Below, one piece after another: positions 21,912 through 33,456 of a stretch of DNA of 64,000 nucleotides. Numbering within the stretch: the stretch's first letter is position 1; every line of letters starts with the position of its first letter. The notes beneath the pieces are model-generated. The model did not search any database and was not told where the DNA came from. It was given only the letters and a program-made list of their open reading frames with translations. The translations under genes and the position numbers were made by a program. Source of the stretch: Uranotaenia lowii (lineage: Eukaryota > Arthropoda > Insecta > Diptera > Culicidae); NCBI RefSeq assembly GCF_029784155.1, contig NC_073693.1, positions 150,662,843 to 150,726,842 of the forward strand. Direction: 5' to 3'.

Positions 21912-22874
21912 GGGGAGAGTGGAGATACTTGATCCCCTTTTCTTATTTTTACCATATCTTTTTGGAAAAATTTAGCAACTCGCCGTCTTTGACATTTTCT
22001 GACAGCTTGTAACTTCAAATTTCTATGCTCCAAAAATTAGAACGATACTTGATGAACTAGAAGCATTTTCGTGGGAGTAAAAAAATTGTGATTTTTCTGA
22101 AGTTAGGGGAGACTTGATCCCCTATTGAAAGAGACTTGATCTTTTATCCAGGAAGCCCTAATCCTTGTATAAAATTCAAACAAAACCTCAAGATAGAATG
22201 TTAATTGACTATTTTGGGCATGTTTGTTCTCATTTCACAATTTATAGCAGACATAAGAAGAAAATTCTATAACTTTTTCTTAACGCTAATTACATTGCAT
22301 ACTTAAAGGCGCTATTTTTTATGATTAAGAGAAAATTAATTATTTTTGCTCTTTTCTTCAGACAATTGTTTGATAAATATTAGTTTTTTGATAAATATTA
22401 GTAATTTCGTAATCAGCAATCATAATGATCAATTCAGAAGAAGAATATGCGGTATTGGGATCAATTGTACCCAACTCTAGGGGATCAATTGTACCCATAA
22501 TCAACATTTTAGAAAACTTTTTCTGAAAAAAGTTAAGAATTTTCCATTACTTTGAAGATATGGCATTATGAAGTTCATTTTACGCTCGAACGATTGATAC
22601 ATTGGAACAAATATTTTTTTTTCATAATTTTCCCATGTAAGGAACATTTTAAAGTGATGAAAAAAAATCTTCAAGTTACATTTTGTGAAATTTTTCAAAC
22701 AAAGTTCAATTACTCAAACAATTATTTTGTTAAAATTTTTTAAACTACAAGCATTGTTATTTTGCTCATTTTGGCACACTTTTCTAGAACATTTGATCTT
22801 TGTAAGACATTTCAGTTTCGAGATAAAGCTAAGAAAACAAGTATCCCCAGGGATCAAGTATCCTCTTTCTCCCC
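21912..22874. mobile_element. GGGGAGAGTGG-type MITE, TA target
   Basis: The left end is GGGGAGAGTGGAGATACTTG and the right end, in reverse complement, GGGGAGAAAGAGGATACTTG. TA lies at 21910-21911 and 22875-22876. The words GATCCCCT and GGGATCAATTGTACCC recur inside near 22115-22140 and 22455-22500. TA duplication suggests a Tc1/mariner-type non-autonomous element. It has no coding content. Confidence 0.7.
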
Positions 22875-23039
22875 TATTTAAAAAAAGGGCAAACACGAAA
22901 TTATCGCGACACCGAAAATCTCATGCCAATTTTCTGATAATGTTTATAATCAAACCAAAATTTCAGGGTAGTTTTATATATATATCTATACTTTCTTCAA
23001 AAATCAAAAGAAAAGTTTGAGCCTTGAGTTGAACGCATT

Positions 23040-23575
23040 TTCGCTTGATGCATTCCATCAAAGTCTTAACAGTGTCATCCCGTACCAGTTTCTAAGTTTT
23101 TTTTTAACATGTCTTTCTCGTCTTTGACCGTCTTCTTGCTCTTCCGAAGTTCCCGCTTCATTACTGCCCTCCACTACAGCTCCTCCGGGCACAGATCCGG
23201 ATAGTTTGACGGGTTCATGTCCCTTGGAACAAAATGGACAGAATAGACCTCATACCACTCCAGGACACTTCTAGAATAGTGGCATGATGCCAAATATGAC
23301 CAAAATAGCGGAGCTTCGTCGTTCTGCTGCAGGAACGGCAAAAGTTGCTTCTCGAGGTACTCGGATTTGTAGATCTCGCCATTTACCTACTGTGTTCTTT
23401 GTCACGAAAAGCTCACTTCTCAGTACGCAAGAGCAGATGGCCTTCCAAACAAGATATTTGGAGGCGAACTTCGACATTTTCTTCTTCTCAAATTTGTCGT
23501 CCACATCGAACTTGCTCTTGCCTGTAAAAAACTCCCATACCGGAATTTGCTTAAAATCTGCTTTTATATAGGGTA
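23040..23575 (-). pseudogene. DD37E mariner/Tc1 transposase remnant
   Basis: On the minus strand, KMSKFASKYLVWKAICSCV (within 23504-23271) matches KLSKFAKKYLVWQAICTCG of the DD37E copies at 47.7 and 51.0 kb. Further 3' a different frame gives MKRELRKSKKTVKDEKDM, matching the conserved VKRNLKKTKKTAKDEQQF end. The N-terminal DNA-binding part is missing and the reading frame is broken, so this is an old, more divergent relic of the same or a related family. Confidence 0.65.
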
Positions 23576-23580
23576 GAGTG

Positions 23581-24212
23581 GGGAATCATGAACCTTTTTT
23601 TCATTAACTTCTTTATTACAAAATAAAAAATAAAAAAGATAAATGTTATGGTTTTCTACATTTCTAACGTATCATGAGGCATTTTTTTTAAATTTTTTAA
23701 TAAATTATTTTCCCGAGTACTGACTGCTTTAGAAAAAGTTTTTTTTTGTTTTGAAAAAATGGTGGGAAATTAATAGCCACCAAGTCAAAATTGATCAAAT
23801 AACATGCAAAGTTTATGATTTGACCTAAAACTGTAATTTCATAATTCATGTTGAGAGTAATTTCAGGTGATAAAACAGAAAAGAGAGCTGTATATGATCG
23901 GATAATATCAAAAACCTCATTCGCGAACGTTTTGGCAAATTTCCTTATATTTTAAGTAATGAACGTGTACAAAAACATCAAAATATAGGTAGCCCAAGAA
24001 ACCCCACAATATGTGGCCCATGATTCTTCACAAACTATGATTTGCAAATTGGTTGCGTTTGAGTGACTTATTTATATAATTTATGAGAAATTTCTTTTCC
24101 ATGTGAAAGAGCATTAGAAAACTAAGGCCATAAGCATAACAACATATTTTTGTGATGAACTTTAGATTTCCCACCAATGAATTTTGCGGGTGCTTGTTTA
24201 ATTATGTAAGTA
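23581..24212 (-). repeat. Truncated GGGGAGAGTGG-type MITE
   Basis: It begins GGGTAGAGTGGGGAATCATG just after a TATA. Internal blocks (a 'CCACCAAGTCAAAATTGATCAAATAACATGCAAAG' -like region, AACTATGATTTGCAAATTGG, CATAAGCATA) are found in inverted order in the intact copy at 58229-59140. The matching right terminus is absent. Sequence changes at about 24213, where a Helitron-like end begins. Confidence 0.6.
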
Positions 24213-24260
24213 CTAGCTGACCCGGCAAACTTTGTTGAGCCTTTGAGCTTTCACAAAAAT
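24213..24260 (-). other. possible Helitron-like 3' end (minus strand)
   Basis: Read on the minus strand the sequence ends TTTGCCGGGTCAGCTAG followed by T. A CCGGGT stem half with CTAG at the edge is the form of a Helitron 3' terminus (hairpin then CTRR). The hairpin is weak here, and similar 'ACCCGGCAAAC' words also occur at ends of other arthropod repeats. Confidence 0.25.
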
Positions 24261-24824
24261 AATGTTCATGTAAGTAGAGGGTAAATCAATATTTAAAATT
24301 AGGTAGATGGGGACGGTTTTCGAACTGTTTTCTTATTATTTCTGTCAAATTATGTTTAGTGGATTTAACAAAACTCTATCAGGAAAAAAAATTGAATTTG
24401 TTTCCACCAATTTTAACAGCTATTTCTGTTTATCCCTCAAGTTGGGTGAATAGGGACAGTGGCTTATTAATTTAGGAATATGTTCGTTTCTACTGCCATC
24501 CCAGCTAACATGAAATCGTAATAGAAATGATAATCCAAATCGAATATTTAGACATTTTCAATAACCATCGTAAACAAGTTGGTATTGAGTGATTTTCTAT
24601 CATTCATTTACGACAAGCTTTGCCCAAAAAAAGTTGAATCGGATAGCTGTTTAGTCAATTCGTAAATACGTCTCCAAATAGTTGAGAATACGCTTATTCG
24701 ACATTTACGATTTGAGTGAACTGATTTACGATAAATGGGCGATCCTTTCTTCTTTCTTCCTTTGACCGGTTCGTGAACAGAAAATCTTACATATAGAGCT
24801 ATAGCGCGAATCATTTCAACTGAT

Positions 24825-24890
24825 GAGTTGGCATCGTGGTAAGATACCAGACAGACAACTCGGAGGCTGGAGCTCAAATCTCGGTCGGGG
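24825..24890 (+). repeat. tRNA-like SINE segment
   Basis: TGGCATCGTGGTAAGA resembles a pol III A box and GAGCTCAAATCTC, about 30 bp on, a B box. A T-run follows. The cloverleaf is not intact, so a tRNA-derived SINE head is more likely than a tRNA gene. Confidence 0.4.
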
Positions 24891-26275
24891 AAAATTTTTT
24901 TTCGTTTTATTCAAATTACTTTAAATCGTATATTTTGCTTTTTGTGGGGAAATCTAATCGATAAAGTCTTGCAAGTTAGATATATCGCCTCCATTTTTAT
25001 AGCTATATGCTATTTTGGTAAGTTTAATACAATCTTTTCATCTGGTATATTCGTTTGATTAATTCTGTTATTCTTGCGATATACCCTCTTAAATGTTTGC
25101 TGGGATCATATAGATCACGTTGATCAGTGCGTTGTTTTTAGCTTCGCATTTTTTTTTGTCTATTTCTTATCCCTGTTATTACCTTTAGTTTTATTATCTA
25201 AGAAATGTTAATTGAAGTGCCTAACTCTGGGCATAAGTTATCGTAATAATTCAAAAGTTTTTTTTTATTTCCAGCGAAAGCTGAAAGCGAATATATTCTG
25301 GGTTGAACTTGAAAATGATTTTTTTTTGTTTTACATTATTTTCTTCGTTTACAGAGAATCCTTGCCACTGTTCCATTTTCGATTAACTCCAAGAAAAGTG
25401 CCTCATAGAATGTTTTGCGGAAATGTGTTTCCATTAATGGTAGTTTTAATCAGTTGCGTTCCTATTTTTTCTCCAAAATCATTCATTCAATGAATACCAA
25501 TTTTGCAGGTATGGTATATCACTAATTGCAGTTTTTTCAAACAAAACTTCTCGGTATGAACTTTCGCTTTTTTAATGCTTCAAAAACTTTTTTTTTAACA
25601 AATTTGCAGATTATATTCAGTTTCACATTATCTGTTACCTGGAATGCACTCAATCTACTTTGAATTATTACATCATCTTTTAAATTGACATTTTGTTATA
25701 TTTGTCAAAAAATAATTGCTATAATGGTGGAAAATGGAAATGAACACATTTAAAATTTTCATCGAATTCTGATACACAGTAACTTTAAATCAAAGGGTTA
25801 TGATGTGTATTTAAAAAAAAAACATAGAAAAATCTCAACTTACATACAAAATTATAGCATTTGTCATTTCTTCCCATAAATCCCTTTTTTAAATTAAATC
25901 ACGCGTTACCAGATTCTGAATAGAATTTTTTTTAAATTTCTTTTATAGTTTTCTCTCTTAGCTTAAGAAACTCCTAAAATAAAACGAATCTTTTTTTTTT
26001 TTTTAATTTTTCGAACTGAAATTTTTAGCAATTAAAAATGATTTAAAATCCTAGTTTGATGATTATAGAAAAAGAAGTTGATTTCAAAATAAATTTTAAT
26101 CTGAATATTTCGGCTTTTTCTCATCAATGTTCAAAATCTGACTATAGGAATAGGAACGTTGATTCTATAATTATATTTTTATTGTGATGTCGAAAAAAAA
26201 ATCATAAATGATACTCAAAAGTTTTCTTTGCCAATTTTAATCATATATCATTATTTGTAACATCAGAGTGTAAAC
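24891..26275. other. unassigned AT-rich DNA
   Basis: Very AT-rich with homopolymer runs. I see no gene, TSD pair or long inverted repeat up to the Transib-like element. Confidence 0.35.
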
Positions 26276-26379
26276 CAATGCACAATGGGCAAAAAAGTGT
26301 ACAAACCGCGAAGAAATTCAATATCTTTCGTCCTACATGACCTTAATCTATAAAATTATACTTTCCTTTTGTGAAAATT

Positions 26380-27907
26380 TCCGGAGAATCGATTGGACAT
26401 AGTTTCAAACGCCGCACAAGCTTGCGAACAAAACAAAAACAATGTTTCGAACCAAAGAATTTTGAACGAAAACAGACCTATCGTGTGTAATTTTTTCTGA
26501 GGAATCGAATGAAGGCTGTTTTGGCCATCGCACGCTTCAGAAAATGGAGTTTCTGCTGTTTTTACCCTCAATTCCCCTATATTTTTTCAATTATTTCTGA
26601 CAAAAGCTGGTTCGGACTTGAAAATTTTGAACCAAATGGGTTGTATCTCGTGTGGTTTTTTCAAAGCAATCAAATGAAGGCTGTTTGAACCAGCGCACAC
26701 TTCGAAAAATGAAGTTATGGCTATTTAACCTTCAATTCCCCGCAGTTTTTCAAATTGTTAAGAAAATGCATGTTCGGACATGAAAATTTTGAACCTCTTG
26801 GAACGTATCTTATGTGATTTTTTTCGAGAAATCCAATGAAGGTTGTTTGAGCCACCGCACGCTTCGGGAAATGGCGTTATGGCTGTTTTTACCCTTAATT
26901 CCCCTACATTTTTCAATAATTTCAGAAAAAAGCATGTTCGGACTTGAAAATTTTGAGCCAAATGGGTTGTGTCCTATGTGATTTTTTCCCAGGAATCCAA
27001 CAAAGCCTATTTGAGCCACCGCACGGATTGGGAACAGGAGTTATGGCTGTTTTTACCCTCAATTGCCCAACATTATTTAAATAGCTCATAAAAAGCATGT
27101 TGGGAGTTGATAATTTTCAACCAAATGTGTTTTATTTTGTGTGGTTTTTTTTTTCGAGGAATCGAATGAAGGCTTTTTGAGCCACCGCAAGCTTCGGAAA
27201 ATGGAGTTATAGCTGTTTTACCTTCAATTCCCCTACATTTTTCAAATTGTTAAGAGAACGCATGTTCGGACTTGAAAATTTTGAATCTACTGTGTCATAT
27301 CTTGTGTGATTTTTTCCGAGGAATCCAATGAATGCTGTTTGAGCCACCGCACACTTTGGAAAATGGAGTTATGGCTGTTTTTACCCTCATTTCCCCTACA
27401 TTTTTCAATGATTTCAGAGAAAAAGCATGTTTGGACTTGAAAATTTTGAACCAAATGGTTTGCATCCTATGTGATTTTCCAAGGAATCCAACAAAGCCTA
27501 TTTGAGCCACCGCACGGACTGGAAACAGAAGTTATGGCTGTTTTACCATCAATTTCCCTACATTTTTCAAATTGTTAAGAAAAAGCATGTTCGGACTTGA
27601 AAATTTTGAACCAAATGGAACGTACCATGTGTGATTTTTTTCAAGGAATGCAACGAAGCCTATTTGACACATCGCCCGCATCGGAAACAGGAGTTATGGC
27701 TGTTTTACCCACAATTCCCTTTGATTTTTCAAAAAATTCAGAAAAACCGTGATCGGACTTGAACATTTTGAACCAAAAGAGACTTATCTTATGCATTTTT
27801 TTCCGAGGAGTCAAATGAAGGCTGTTTGAACCACCGCACGCTTTGAAATATGGAGTTATGGCTGTTTTTACCCTCAATTCCCCTACATTCTTCAATGATT
27901 TCAGAAA
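26380..27907 (+). repeat. ~163-bp tandem array (9 units) extending the left terminal repeat
   Basis: The core GAGCCACCGCACGC and its variants recur at about 26524, 26688, 26849, 27013, 27179, 27341, 27503, 27665 and 27828, with spacings of 161-166 bp. Each unit contains GTTATGGCTGTTTTTACCC, TCAATTCCCCTACATTTTTC, GCATGTTCGGACTTGAAAAT and GAATCCAATGAAGGC blocks. The right arm of the element holds only about one and a half units, so the array seems to have grown from sequence belonging to the terminal repeat. Confidence 0.9.
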
Positions 27908-28266
27908 AAATGTAGGGGAATTGAGGGTAAAAACAGCCATAACTCCATATTTCAAAGCGTGCGGTGGTTCAAACAGCCTTCATTTGACTCCTCGGAAAAA
28001 AATGCATAAGATAAGTCTCTTTTGGTTCAAAATGTTCAAGGCCGATCATGGATTTTCTGAACTTTTTGAAAAATGAAAGGGAATTGTGGGTAAAACAGCC
28101 ATAACTCTTAATTCCAATCCGTGCGGTGGCTCAAATAGGCTTCGTTGGATTCCTGGGGAAAAATCACATGGGATACAAACCATTTGGCTCAAAATGTTCA
28201 AGTCCAAACATGCTTTTTCTCTGAAATTACTGAAAAATAAAGGGGAATTGAGGGTAAAAACAGCCA
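27579..28266. repeat. Near-perfect palindrome at the array end
   Basis: Two array units are followed by their inverted copies. The inner arms, about 27757-27888 and 27911-28042, are identical over roughly 130 bp, with a spacer of about 22 bp (CTTCAATGATTTCAGAAAAA). Outside this, similarity continues at lower identity to about 27579 and 28266. Short frames on both strands here mirror each other and are not genes. Confidence 0.85.
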
Positions 28267-28268
28267 TA

Positions 28269-28292
28269 ATGTATGTATGTATGTATGTATTG
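28269..28292 (+). repeat. (GTAT)n microsatellite
   Basis: About five GTAT units directly follow the inverted copies of the array, at the boundary with unrelated internal sequence. Confidence 0.8.
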
Positions 28293-30238
28293 TATCCACC
28301 TTGAGTTTACGGCAGCGCCGCGGTTGTGGCAAAGAAAATAACCCACGCGTCCGTCTTGGCTACCACACAACAAAGTCATAACCTCTCAATGAGACTTACA
28401 AGGGAATAGAATCGTAAGCAGAGGCACTTACGGTATCCAGGGTTACAAAGGGGAAAAGTCTCGAGAAGCTATACCCATATTGTTGACTAACCAAGATAGC
28501 TTGCAAGCTATAATCCCGCCCTCAAGGCTTCCGAAAAAAGAGTGCGTCCTTATTTTACAAAAAGTAAACAAACACTATCTTTTCATCAACCATGCCAAAT
28601 TCCCTTGACATAAATTGAGGAACGTCCAGTATTTGAAACGGTACTAGCATACACGGTAACCCGCTCTTTTTGTAAAACGAGGATACCCTGGTGCCCCTAA
28701 CCCTTTCGTTTAGAAATAAAAAAGTACAATGAAATAATATTAACAAAGTATATAAAAAAAATATAGTGAATTTAGTATAATAAATATAATGCAATATGAT
28801 ATAATACATTATAATATATTCCACCAAGGTTTTTTTTTTTATATGCGATCAAATTAGCCGTTTACATAAAAGACTAATTTCTCTCAGATACCATGTTTAT
28901 TCGCGAGAAACGTGAATAAGGACCTTGTTAATTGAAGGAAAACCGTCTAAGCAATATCAAACCAAACAACCCGTGTGAAAAAAAACCTTAGTGTAATATA
29001 CTTTAATATTAATAATGGGATTGTTTAATGTTGCGTGAAACAAGGATGAAAATACAGTTTATACAATCATCATGATTAAAATAATGAGACATTGAAATAT
29101 CAACTTAAGGATTATGCTTTATATTAAATCTACAAGATTAGTAACAAGCTGAGAATTAAATCCAAGCGGACGAGTTCTGAAATGCAAAGAAGATGAATTA
29201 TGGAAAAATGGATAAAATATTAGAAGCTATATAATAACCACAAAGTATATAAAAATAGTCGAACGAAGTCCATCATACGTGTTTCACTTTTAGAACCTGA
29301 AAACGATTTTAAACAAATGTGATATTCAAGTACTAAAAAAATGAATACCATGTCATTAGTGATTCCTTGGATATCTGATATTTTGGATTTGAATCTTAAC
29401 AGTATTATTAATATTTACTTATGGTGCTCTTCTGTGTTCCACCTATAGATAATTGAATATTTTATGTTTGTTAAGGTTTGTAAATTGAGCTTAAAAAGAT
29501 TTCTCCGATGTACTCACTGAAATCCAAAGCGGTGATATAATTTAGCTATTAATATTAAATATGATTTTAATCCACTCCTTCTTTGAAGCTGAAAACTAGT
29601 ATTTTTAATGTTATTATGGTTGTAGATGAAATTCTGATCAGAGGTAATTTTTTTGAATATCTGTTGTACAAGTGTTTGCTCAATTGTCTAATGTAATAAT
29701 TTTAACATATCGATTTGGCAATTATGACACACAATTTAAACAAAGCTTCAAGGATGATATATTTCACTAGAACATGACAAAGGTTGCTGAAAAATCGTTC
29801 GGGCGTGTAGCCAAAGTCGGATGGGATCTGTATTAACGGGATATTATATTTTCTTCTACTATTAATGTTAAATATATTAATAAATATTTCTACTCTATTT
29901 TGATGTTATAAGCTAAAATGAAAATGGTTTGAATTAAAATAGTATGAAAAATGAAATGAAACATGTAAACTAAATTATTTGTTGCATTCAAGAATATGAA
30001 AAATAGTACTTCATTCCTTTGAATGATGGAGGTTGATTAAAAAGCTGAAAACGGTAATTTTTTCTTTAATATAAAGTAGTTTTTATAAAAGTAATTTATG
30101 AACTTATAATTAACACCAAATTTACTGCAACCAACCACATGGGAAGCTGAAATAGTTAAATAAAAGTTACTTGTAATTTTCTTGCCACAACTCTAGAGTC
30201 GCACTATACGAGGATGCTTCTTACTTGAAATAAAAATA
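28293..30238. other. unassigned internal DNA of the composite
   Basis: The first ~400 bp (to about 28700) is moderately GC-rich and unique-looking. The rest is AT-rich. I see no transposase, coding frame or defined element. Confidence 0.35.
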
Positions 30239-30404
30239 AGAATACAGGGCTGGTAGCGGTTTGACAATGAAATAGTAGGGACTTTAGTGACCAAAATTTG
30301 AAAAAAAGTGACCAAATAGTGACTTTGAGGACCGAAAAAAGTGACCAAATAGTGACTATGTAGAACGAAAAAATAACTTTGAAGTACAAAAAATGTGACC
30401 AGTC

Positions 30405-32060
30405 AGGCCCGTGCGATGGACCCTTCCGGGGGGGTTCAAATTTAGATAAAATTTATAACAATACCAAAAATAAACAATTGAAAAGGAAAGGGTTTTCTTA
30501 CACCATTTGTCACTCATGTTCAACACAAAAACTAAAAAAATGACTGATAAACAAAATTTTGGAAACATATTACAATGAATGTTTCAAATTTTCGATAAGT
30601 CAAGAAAGTAAGAAATAAATTAGTTTCAAAAGAATTTCTTAGCAAATTTAAAATTAAAAAATATCTGAATTCTAAAATAAATGTCAAATCTTGTACAAAA
30701 CTTAGCATGAATAGATGTTAGGAAAATGATAATAATTGGAGTAAACAGTATGGAAATAAAAAAGATTAGTTTTTATAAACATTTCAGGAAGAAGGAAGTT
30801 TTTTCAATAAACATGTTTCATCATAACCATTTTGGTGCTTATTTTTTCAATTATTGATTTGGTAAATAGTGTCCTCAACTAGAAATTTTGTCAAATTCGG
30901 AAGTTTATTACTAGTAAAATTGATAGATAACTGATTATGGAAAAATGTCATTACAAGTATTTTTGACATCACAGCAGAAAGTGTAAAAAAAACTTGATTC
31001 TATTTAAAGCTCATTAATTCATATAAAACTTTTATTTCTAAATAATATGTTTTTGATTTGAATTTTTGTAAAAAGAGAGTGCAGAAACTTCTCTAAAGAT
31101 TTTAAATTATTTTCATTTCAATAACAAACCCACCGTACGAGGAAAGGTGTGCTCTGATATGTCTAACCTCACTCGAAAAGCGGCGCGTCGAACTGCAGCA
31201 AGGTTTTATATTCGACACATTGACCAACCGTATTGACTGTGCTTACATTCTACAACGTGTTAACATTTATGTACCAACGAGAACACTTCGACAACGTCAG
31301 TTTCTTTCAATTCCTCACCACCGTACTGCCTATGGCCAAAACCACCCTATTGACAAGTGTTGTGAACTTTTTAATTTAGTGAATAATTTGTTTAATTTTA
31401 ATATGTGCAAACGTCGTTTTAAAATAGGCTTAAGAAGAATTTCCTAGTTTTTAAGTCATCAGTTTGTACGGTAATTAAACCAAAGACGAAATAAATAATA
31501 ATAAATATAAAAGCTGATAGAAATATTGAATACATATTTAGATTCGGGGAACCCAAATTAGTTGAAATTACCGTTTAAATTCATTGCACCTAAAAAAACA
31601 GTAATTTTTGTGGCCTTGTGTAAATTTTTACAACCCTTTTTTTAAGTATTTAGAAGAACAAAAAACACGAAATAAAATTGAGTCTGAAATTGTTTTTTAA
31701 AGAATATTTCATATCATCATAACATTTGTTATGACATAAAAGATTTTTTTCAAAAATGGTTCGTATCAATCTCAATCTCAGTTACACTTCTTAATAAAAA
31801 CCCATTCTAACTAAAGACGAGATAGGGTTTTTGTATATCAAGTTTTGAGTTCCAATACAAAAGGTTGATTGAACTAAAAACTAGAATCTACAATCAAAGT
31901 TAGTTTCAATTCACGAACGTCAAATAATGTCGTAGATCGAAATGTCTCAAGCCAAGGGTGATTCATGCCGAAATTCCGCCGGAGGCGAAAAAAATTTCTG
32001 ACTGACTGATCAAGTAATTTACCGTTACTACCGTCAATATTAACACGCGCAATTCAAATT
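30405..32060 (+). repeat. Repeat B, copy 1 (inside the hAT-like element)
   Basis: It starts with a G-rich end (GGCCCGTGCGATGGACCC, then a G run). From 31500 it shares blocks with copies 2 and 3: AAGCTGATAGAAA, GATTCGGGGAACCCAAAT, TTTTGTGGCC, CAGTTACACTTCTTAATAAA, GTTTCAATTC, AATGTCTCAAGCC and GATCAAGTAATTT. It is interrupted by the LINE fragment at 31127-31500. The right limit is approximate. It is non-coding and the superfamily is unknown. Confidence 0.55.
31127..31500 (+). pseudogene. 5'-truncated LINE, 3' end only
   Basis: The translated frame (including 31220-31447) contains TNRIDCAYILQRVNIYVPTR and NHPIDKCCELFNLV. It matches the C-terminus of the LINE protein at 55263-57557 almost residue for residue. 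The 3' tail, GACGAAATAAATAATAAATA, also matches. Only the last ~105 codons remain, so it is a dead-on-arrival copy inserted in repeat B. Confidence 0.85.
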
Positions 32061-32235
32061 ACTTTTTCATTGGTTTATTATCGGTGAAAAAAGTGACTTT
32101 TGGTGATAAAAGTGACCATTTTTCGGAAAATAGTGACTTTAGTGACCAAATGATGAAATAAGTGACTTTTTAGTGACTGACCCAAAAAAAGTGACTAAGT
32201 CACTAAAAAGTGACTCGCTACCAGCCCTGAGAATA

Positions 32236-33456
32236 ATGCTGTATATTTTTTCATACTAATAATAACTGATACTTAATGACACAAAACATACAACGGTCAA
32301 AATCAAGAATCTAACCTGAAGTTAAAACATTGGGACATAAATGTTTTATTATAGGTATAACAATTTGGCCAGCAATAATTTTAAAGAGCATCCCTAAAAC
32401 AGAAAGTAAATTCACCACCTACGCCAAAAGTAAGTCCAGTACCTGCAACCTTTATAGCCGTTTTCTTTCTCACAAGTGTTTCTATCCCAAGATACGGTAT
32501 TTCAATTAGCACAACCGAGACTGAAACACCAACATCGTGTGAGCGGGTTAGTAAATGTAGCGAAAGATTTGGAATCATCTCACTAACATTAGTATGAAGA
32601 ATGTTTCAGAGAAGAGAGTCAAGCCGTAAATCTCTCCGTTATTAAAGTGCACCCAGTGCACCCTATTCGGTCTGGCAGCTTAAACATTAAAACACTACGT
32701 TTTACATAAGTCTGGGGAATAAATGTTAATGTGAAAAATAGCATAATACTTAGCTGAAAAATTGTCTCTTTTAGATTGTTCCCGATCTATTTCAGGGAAC
32801 GACCCCCTGAAGGTGTTTGTTTCCAACTCAGCCGGCATTCTTCATTGGCTTCAACTTCCCATTCAGTCGCACACCATTTGTCATTCACTATTCACCACAC
32901 CATTCTCCACGTTCTCACTTGCTCACTGAAGGCATGATTGCACATACATATGTGTGCGTACTAACAGCCCTAACTGAGCTTAGGCTCGAATTGAATGACC
33001 GAGCCAACACAGAACCACAAAACCAATTTTAAGGAATCTTTCATTTTGCCTCATTGATTCCAATCCGATTTAATCCCTACTTTCACGTTTTGATATCTTC
33101 CTTGTGAACCCGTCAAAACTCAGGGACAGTTCAGAGCTCACACCATTTCATTGTCCCACACTTTTTGCTCCCGTCCTAGCCCCGTTTTCTGCACTGCGAA
33201 GGTGGCAAATTGCATTTCAGGCAGCCATCTTTTGCCTTCCTTATCTGCGTTCTTTCGAAATATTTCACTCTTTTTTATCTTAAACATTTTGCTTTCACTC
33301 AGAATAATATTTGGTAAACTATTCAACAATCCTTTAACAACAGTTTAAGGAAAACACTCTGGACAAATATTGCGAATCACAACGAATGAATGCCGCAGTT
33401 TATCGAAACCGTGGAAGAACAGCGACCGCGCACGAACACGCCTCGTTCGGAACTGT
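32236..33456. other. host-like unique DNA inside the composite
   Basis: This part has ordinary base composition, especially 32780-33450, and matches nothing else in the window. A minus-strand frame at 32578-32381 (65 codons) starts at an ATG with PNLSLHLLTRSHDVGVSVSV and ends GGEFTFCFRDAL. Its amino-acid composition looks protein-like, but I do not recognise it. Because it lies between the terminal repeats it may be captured host DNA, or what remains of the element's own interior. Confidence 0.35.

Larger units (their letters stand above)
30245..32229. mobile_element. hAT-like element nested in the composite
   Basis: Both ends read CAGGGCTGGTAGCG inward (left at 30245, right in reverse complement ending at 32229). 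Subterminal GTGACT/GTGACC words are frequent: AGTGACCAAATAGTGACT on the left and TAGTGACTTAGTCACT on the right. AGAATA flanks at 30239-30244 and 32230-32235, a 6-bp direct repeat. hAT usually makes 8 bp, and some hAT lineages make 5-6. No transposase is present. The interior consists of repeat B and a LINE fragment. Confidence 0.75.

Noticed and set aside
26380..27907. CRISPR array
   Set aside because: Units repeat over their whole ~163 bp with no unique spacers, and the genome is that of an insect.
27641..28304. Frames of 72-104 codons with matching proteins on both strands
   Set aside because: They are translations of the palindromic 163-bp repeat, and the same peptide appears on both strands.
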